Below, piece after piece: positions 7,505-11,216 of a stretch of DNA of 11,216 nucleotides. The position numbers and the translations under genes are program-made. Under the pieces are notes generated by a model. It was not told the origin of the DNA, ran no database searches, and saw nothing but the letters and a program-made list of their open reading frames with translations. Within the stretch, counting starts at the first letter, position 1; each line of letters begins with the position of its first letter. The DNA is from Thermoflexus hugenholtzii JAD2 (GTDB lineage: Bacteria > Chloroflexota > Dehalococcoidia > UBA2979): assembly GCA_945889565.1 (NCBI GenBank), contig CAMDBZ010000028.1, forward strand, positions 1 to 11,216, read 5' to 3'.

Positions 7505-8296
7505 CTAGCCGCGCGCGACGCGGGCGCGCAGCGCGAGGAAGGCGAGCGGCAGCGAGACGAGGCCGACTGCGGCGACGGCGGCGAGCGCACCGGCGAGCTC
7601 GGCGGGGCGCCAGCCCTCCATCAGCAGGCTGCGCAGGCCGGCGAGCAGGTAGGTGACGGGGTTGAGGTCGGCCGCGGTCGAGAGCCAGCCGGAGAGCGCT
7701 TCCTTCGGGGCGAAGGCGGTGGTGAGGAACAGGAACGGCAGGAAGATGATGAAGCTCGTGTTGACCGCGGCGGGGTTGCCAGTGCGGAGCGCGATGGCGT
7801 ACGGGAAGCCGGCGAAGACGAGGCCCCACAGCCCGGTCAGGATGACGAACACGACGATGCCGAGCGGTCCGGTGGTGTACTCAGCGCCGACGAGCACGCC
7901 GAGCAGCAGCACGGGGACGGCGAGCGCCATCACCATCACGAAGTCCGCGACCATCAGGCCCACCAGCAGCGCGAGGCGATTCACGGGGGTCATGAGCAGG
8001 CGGTCCAGGTAGCCGGTCTGGATGTCGGTGACGACGGCGTTGGCGCGCGAGACGCCGGTGACGCCGAAGAGCACGGCCGACGGGATCTGGAAGGCGCGGA
8101 AGTCGAGGCCGCCGAGGCCCGCCTCGACGAGCTGCTCGAAGGCGCCGATGTTCACGAAGAAGAAGAAGGCCGGGACGACGAGCGACGGGACGACGACCTC
8201 GGGGTCGCGCGGGATGGAGCGGAGGCCGCGCCCGGCGACGGTGAGCACGTCGTGCAGGAAGCTCGGGTCGTGGGGCGCAGCGTGCTGCGCCGTCAT
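7505..8296 (-). CDS. ABC-2 type exporter permease (DrrB-like)
   Basis: A 263-residue inner-membrane subunit, the partner of the ATPase encoded just upstream. Six hydrophobic segments lie at about 36-53, 69-86, 108-135, 146-170, 178-196 and 235-257, the usual ABC-2 topology. Characteristic stretches are DIQTGYLDRLLMTPVNRLAL (91-110) after TM2 and the NPVTYLLAGLRSLL motif (212-225) after TM5, both typical of daunorubicin-resistance and related drug or polymer exporters. The ATG at 8296 overlaps the ATPase stop as ATGA, and a GGAGG lies at 8308-8304, so the pair is translationally coupled. The likely task is ATP-driven export of a hydrophobic compound or lipid; the substrate cannot be read from sequence. 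About 104 bases separate it from the diguanylate cyclase downstream. Confidence 0.92.
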   Translation of the reverse strand: MTAQHAAPHDPSFLHDVLTVAGRGLRSIPRDPEVVVPSLVVPAFFFFVNIGAFEQLVEAGLGGLDFRAFQIPSAVLFGVTGVSRANAVVTDIQTGYLDRLLMTPVNRLALLVGLMVADFVMVMALAVPVLLLGVLVGAEYTTGPLGIVVFVILTGLWGLVFAGFPYAIALRTGNPAAVNTSFIIFLPFLFLTTAFAPKEALSGWLSTAADLNPVTYLLAGLRSLLMEGWRPAELAGALAAVAAVGLVSLPLAFLALRARVARG

Positions 8297-9258
8297 CCCG
8301 CGGCCTCCGCGGCGCCGATGCGATCGCCGGTGAGCGCGAGGAAGACGTCGTCGAGGGTGGGCGTGCGCAGCGTGAGATCGCGCACGGTGATGCTAGCGGC
8401 GTCGAGCGCGAGGGCGAGCGGCGAGAGCAGCTCGCCGCCGCGCGGGGCGCGGATGGTGAGCTCGGAGCCGACGACGTCGACGGCCTCGACGTGTGGGAGC
8501 GCGCGCGCGGCCGCGGCGGCGCGCTGCGGGTCGCCATCGATGCGTGCGGTCACGACGTCCGAGCCGATGCGGCGCTTGAGCTCGGCGGGGGTGCCTTCGG
8601 CGGCGAGCCTGCCGTGGTTGATGATGCCGACGCGGCCGGCCAGCGCGTCGGCCTCCTCGAGGTACTGCGTGGTGAGGAAGATGGTGGCGCCGTCGGCGTT
8701 GAGCCGGCGCACCTCGTCCCACACGCGCGCGCGACTGACCGGATCGAGGCCGCTGGTCGGCTCGTCGAGGAACAGCACCTCGGGGGTGTGCACGAGCGCG
8801 AGGGCGAGGTCCAGGCGGCGGCGCATGCCGCCGGAGTACGTGCCGACGCGGGCGTCGATGGCTGCGCCGATGTCGACGAGCTCGATCAGCTCGTCGATGC
8901 GGCGCGTGGCGGGGGCGCCGGCGAGGCCGTAGAGGCGGCACTGGAGGCGCAGCAGCTCGCGGCCGGACTGCTTCGGGTCGACGGCGGAGGCCTGGAGCGC
9001 GGCGCCGATGCGCAGGCGCACGCGGTTCGCGTCGCCGGCGACGTCGTGGCCGGCGACGGTGGCGCGGCCGGCGCTGGGCAGCAGCAGCGTGCAGAGGATG
9101 CGTACGAGCGTGGACTTGCCCGCGCCGTTGGGGCCGAGGAAGCCGTAGATCTCGCCGCGGGGGATGGCGATCGAAAGCGCGTCTACGGCGCGCAACTCTC
9201 CGAAGGTGCGCGTCAGGCCGTCGGTGTGGATGGCGAGGTCGGCGCGCGCTGCGAGCAT
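8293..9258 (-). CDS. ABC exporter ATP-binding protein (DrrA-like)
   Basis: A 321-residue cytoplasmic ATPase that powers the ABC-2 permease encoded next. Motifs in order: Walker A GPNGAGKST (42-50), Q-loop Gln89 (ALQASAVD), signature YSGGM (141-145), Walker B VLFLDEP (161-167) with catalytic Glu166, and D-loop SGLD (169-172). The switch position is Gln198 (LTTQYLEEAD) instead of His, as I recall for DrrA-type daunorubicin exporters. The C-terminal ~90 residues after LKRRIGSD match the accessory domain of that subfamily, ending in TPTLDDVFLALTG. The ATG at 9258 has no clear Shine-Dalgarno but has a TANNNT box six bases upstream, suggesting a leaderless message. The gene overlaps the permease gene by four bases. 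Export of a drug or lipid-like compound is inferred from the subfamily. Confidence 0.94.
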   Translation of the reverse strand: MLAARADLAIHTDGLTRTFGELRAVDALSIAIPRGEIYGFLGPNGAGKSTLVRILCTLLLPSAGRATVAGHDVAGDANRVRLRIGAALQASAVDPKQSGRELLRLQCRLYGLAGAPATRRIDELIELVDIGAAIDARVGTYSGGMRRRLDLALALVHTPEVLFLDEPTSGLDPVSRARVWDEVRRLNADGATIFLTTQYLEEADALAGRVGIINHGRLAAEGTPAELKRRIGSDVVTARIDGDPQRAAAAARALPHVEAVDVVGSELTIRAPRGGELLSPLALALDAASITVRDLTLRTPTLDDVFLALTGDRIGAAEAAG

Positions 9259-9264
9259 CGATCT

Positions 9265-9270
9265 AGGCTA
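9265..9270 (-). promoter_or_regulatory. possible leaderless -10 box of the ABC exporter operon
   Basis: On the minus strand this reads TAGCCT, six bases before the ATG at 9258, fitting the TANNNT box placed just ahead of leaderless genes in several high-GC bacteria. No -35-like hexamer is evident. The absence of a Shine-Dalgarno fits this reading but does not prove it. Confidence 0.3.
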
Positions 9271-9322
9271 CCACGGCCGCTCGTGCGCTCGAGGTCGCGC
9301 CACCGCGTTCACGGCGCTGCGC

Positions 9323-9742
9323 TCAGGCGGCGAGGTGGCGCAGCGTGAGGCGGCCGTAGGCGCAGCGGCAGTCCCGGTCGTACAACTCGAACGTGAAGAC
9401 AGAGAGCGCCTGGCGGCCCGTCGCACGACGCGCCTCGAGCACGAAGCGCGCGCGCACGGTGGCGCCGATGCGCACGGGCGCTTCGAAGGTAACCTCCTGG
9501 CCCACGTGCTGCGCCGACGGTGGGAGGGGCATGCGCTCGGTCATCGCGGCGAGCGCCAGCGCGACGAGCGCGAGCGGCGGCGCGATGTGGGCATCGGCGG
9601 CTGCGGCTGCGCTGCGGGTGGCGAGCAGGTACGCGCGCGTCTCGGCGGCGCCGATCTCGAACTGGACGGTCGGCAGCACGTCGCCGGGGTTGATCGCGTC
9701 GAAGTCCACGAGCGCGGCGGGCTCGGGCGGGCGGCGGTCCAT
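9323..9742 (-). CDS. MaoC/FAS1-like hot-dog fold protein
   Basis: A 139-residue soluble protein resembling single hot-dog domains of the MaoC/FAS1-like dehydratase group. The pattern starts with FDAINPGDVLPTVQFEIGAAETRAYL. It continues through a central hydrophobic helix (APPLALVALALAAMTERM), then HVGQEVTFEAPVRIGATVRARF, and ends with strands through DRDCRCAYGRLTLRHL. Those spacings match the family, whose members hydrate or dehydrate acyl-CoA or acyl-carrier thioesters. The usual D-x4-H hydratase motif at the helix start is not visible; only an Asp-Ala-His appears near residue 57. It may therefore be a non-catalytic partner subunit or a binding protein. The ATG at 9742 is chosen for its GGAG site; the frame extends to 9802 without homology. 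It sits 64 bases before the ABC ATPase gene and 98 bases after the DUF5671-like gene. Function uncertain. Confidence 0.7.
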   Translation of the reverse strand: MDRRPPEPAALVDFDAINPGDVLPTVQFEIGAAETRAYLLATRSAAAAADAHIAPPLALVALALAAMTERMPLPPSAQHVGQEVTFEAPVRIGATVRARFVLEARRATGRQALSVFTFELYDRDCRCAYGRLTLRHLAA

Positions 9743-9748
9743 CGCAAG

Positions 9749-9752
9749 CTCC
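9749..9752 (-). promoter_or_regulatory. Shine-Dalgarno of the hot-dog protein gene
   Basis: On the minus strand this reads GGAG (within CGGAGC), six bases before the ATG at 9742. It favours this start over the in-frame start at 9802. Confidence 0.5.
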
Positions 9753-9840
9753 GATGCGCGCTCCCGGCCGCGGCGGCGGAGCGGGGCGCTCGATTGTCGC
9801 ACCGCGCGGTGGCAGGGCCGAGCGGGGGGAGCAGGGGGCG

Positions 9841-11216
9841 CTAGCCGCCGTCCTCGGGCGCGTAGGGGACGACCTCCGGGCCGCTCGGACCGAGGATGAT
9901 GGCGAGCCGCGTTGCGGTCGAGGCTTCAACGCGGGCGCGCAGCTCGGCGAGCGCCGCAGGCGAGGGCGGCGGCGCGTCGTCGCCGGCGAGGCGCCGCCAG
10001 ACGCGTACACGGGCGCCGGGCACCGCGCGCAGCGCGGCGGCGATGTCGGCAGCGCCCGCGCCCGCGAGCACCACGATGTCGCGCGTCACGGCGGCGGCCG
10101 GCGGCGCGGCGGGCGCGGCGGCGCGGGTCGCCTGCAGATCCTCGCGCAGCACGAGCCAGTGGTAGAGCGCGATCGCGCCCGCGGTGAGCACGAAGGCGGC
10201 GCTCCAGCGGCCGTCGAAGAGCGCGCGCTGCAGCGTCGGCGTGTCGAGCAGCGCCTCGAACAGGCGGTAGAGCATGATCGTGAGGTTGATGAGCGTGCCG
10301 AGCACGGCAGCGCCGAAGATCGCGAACAGGTAGACGCGGCGCGACGGCGCCGGGCGCTCGGCGGGCGTCCGGGCAGCGGCGCGTTGCACGTCGGTCCAGT
10401 AGCGCGCCCACAGCGGCAGGCCGACGACGAGCAGGGTCAGCGCGACCGCGAGCTGGTTGCGCCACCAGCCCTCGCGGCGCGCGAACTCGGGCGCGCCCTG
10501 GGCCGCCACGTCGATGGCGAGCGCGAAGACCGCCAGCAGCCCGCCGGCGAGCAGCAGCAGGCCGGCGGCGCTGACCACGTAGCGGTAGATGCGCTCGGGC
10601 TCGCTGCGCACCGCGTACCGTGCGGCGGGCGCGTCGGCGGGTACGGCCCGTAGCACCGCGCGGTGGTACGCCCACGTGCACGCGCCGACGAGCAGCATGG
10701 CGACGACGCCGGGCAGCAGCGCGAAGTGGTCGACGGCGCGCTCCTGGTTCGGCTCGCCGATGATCCACTGCAGCACTGCGTAGACCGCGCGCGCGGTCGG
10801 GATCACGACGAGCGCGACGGCGGGAAGCACGCCGACGAGGAACAGGTACACGTGCGTGAGGGTGGTGCGCTCCGCGCGCTCGCGCGACGCACGCAGCCAG
10901 TACCACCACCAGATGAGCGCGCCGACGGCGGCAGCGACGAACCCGCGGCGTGCGTCGGCGGCCCAGTGGCCGGCGACCAGCGGCTCGCGCAGCGCGCCAT
11001 CGTACGCGGCGACGAAGAGGCTCGTTGCGCCGGTAATCGCGCCGACGAGCAGCGCGTACAGCCCGATGAACGCGGCCCAGAAGGCGGCAAGCCGATCGAG
11101 CAAGCGTGTCGCGGTCGTGGATGGCGCTTCCGCGGCGACGGTGCGCTCGTGCAGCAGCCAGCCGATGCTCCACGCGACGAGCCAGCCCCAGTTGTCGGAG
11201 GCAAGGTCGCCGCGCG
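9841..11216 (-). CDS. DUF5671-like multi-pass membrane protein with soluble C-terminal tail, N-terminus missing
   Basis: The frame is open from the right edge to TAG at 9843-9841, giving 457 visible residues. The TTG at 11103 is internal, because the 37 codons before it continue the same membrane protein (NWGWLVAWSIGWLLHER). At least ten hydrophobic segments are present. They form repeats: a helix ending in a Trp/Tyr-rich exit with charged residues (about 15-24, 102-112, 181-189, 268-278 and 350-358), in most units followed by an Arg-x-Tyr entry into the next helices (122-124 approximately, 208-210, 293-295). The period is about 80-88 residues. This resembles the DUF5671 family, which has no established function. 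Residues 360-376 are an Ala/Pro linker. The last 80 or so residues look like a small soluble alpha/beta domain (DIVVLAGAGAADI, RLAIILGPSGPEV). The next gene starts 98 bases downstream. Transport or scaffolding are possible; none is demonstrated. Confidence 0.8.
   Translation of the reverse strand, partial: RGDLASDNWGWLVAWSIGWLLHERTVAAEAPSTTATRLLDRLAAFWAAFIGLYALLVGAITGATSLFVAAYDGALREPLVAGHWAADARRGFVAAAVGALIWWWYWLRASRERAERTTLTHVYLFLVGVLPAVALVVIPTARAVYAVLQWIIGEPNQERAVDHFALLPGVVAMLLVGACTWAYHRAVLRAVPADAPAARYAVRSEPERIYRYVVSAAGLLLLAGGLLAVFALAIDVAAQGAPEFARREGWWRNQLAVALTLLVVGLPLWARYWTDVQRAAARTPAERPAPSRRVYLFAIFGAAVLGTLINLTIMLYRLFEALLDTPTLQRALFDGRWSAAFVLTAGAIALYHWLVLREDLQATRAAAPAAPPAAAVTRDIVVLAGAGAADIAAALRAVPGARVRVWRRLAGDDAPPPSPAALAELRARVEASTATRLAIILGPSGPEVVPYAPEDGG

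Noticed and set aside
7391..8932. 513-codon plus-strand frame opposite the ABC exporter genes
   Set aside because: Antisense shadow rich in Glu, Arg, Gly and Asp, then Ser and Ala; the minus strand carries complete ATPase and permease motifs.

Overview
This is a strongly GC-rich bacterial chromosomal window with densely packed genes and third codon positions that are almost always G or C. The gene content (a class III CoA-transferase, an acyl-CoA dehydrogenase, an orphan peptide-type solute-binding lipoprotein, a DUF5671-like membrane protein and a CADD-type diiron protein) resembles Chloroflexota, perhaps Dehalococcoidia-like, more than other high-GC groups. That placement is inference from gene families; no marker gene is present. 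Actinomycetota cannot be excluded.

Layout: only the first gene is on the plus strand, the C-terminal part of a CaiB/BaiF CoA-transferase (1-689). Everything else is on the minus strand. In transcription order (right to left) these are: a multi-pass DUF5671-like protein cut by the right edge (11216-9841), a small hot-dog/MaoC-like protein (9742-9323), a DrrA/DrrB-type ABC exporter pair (9258-7505, genes overlapping by ATGA), a membrane-anchored GAF-GGDEF diguanylate cyclase (7400-5718), a solute-binding lipoprotein (5614-3794), an acyl-CoA dehydrogenase (3743-2535), a CADD-family protein (2345-1680), and two half-size EamA transporter proteins overlapping by ATGA (1631-712). The last gene converges on the CoA-transferase, with 22 bases between the stops.

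How the genes may work together: the CoA-transferase, acyl-CoA dehydrogenase and hot-dog protein fit acyl-CoA catabolism. The solute-binding protein could deliver a substrate, although no matching permease genes are present. The ABC pair is probably an exporter of hydrophobic compounds. The CADD gene and the two EamA genes are close enough to be one transcript. A perfect 18-bp inverted repeat separates the CADD gene from the acyl-CoA dehydrogenase.

The most interesting item is the CADD homologue. Numbered from its Shine-Dalgarno-supported start, it has Tyr27, Tyr43, Glu81, His88, Tyr141, Glu142 and Lys152 at the same positions I recall for the self-sacrificing p-aminobenzoate synthase CADD of Chlamydia trachomatis. 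It also has His173, Asp177 and His180, one residue off the remaining metal ligands. This suggests a non-canonical pABA (folate) route in this organism. No rRNA, tRNA, CRISPR array, insertion sequence or phage gene was recognised, and no gene-free stretch exceeds about 190 bases.
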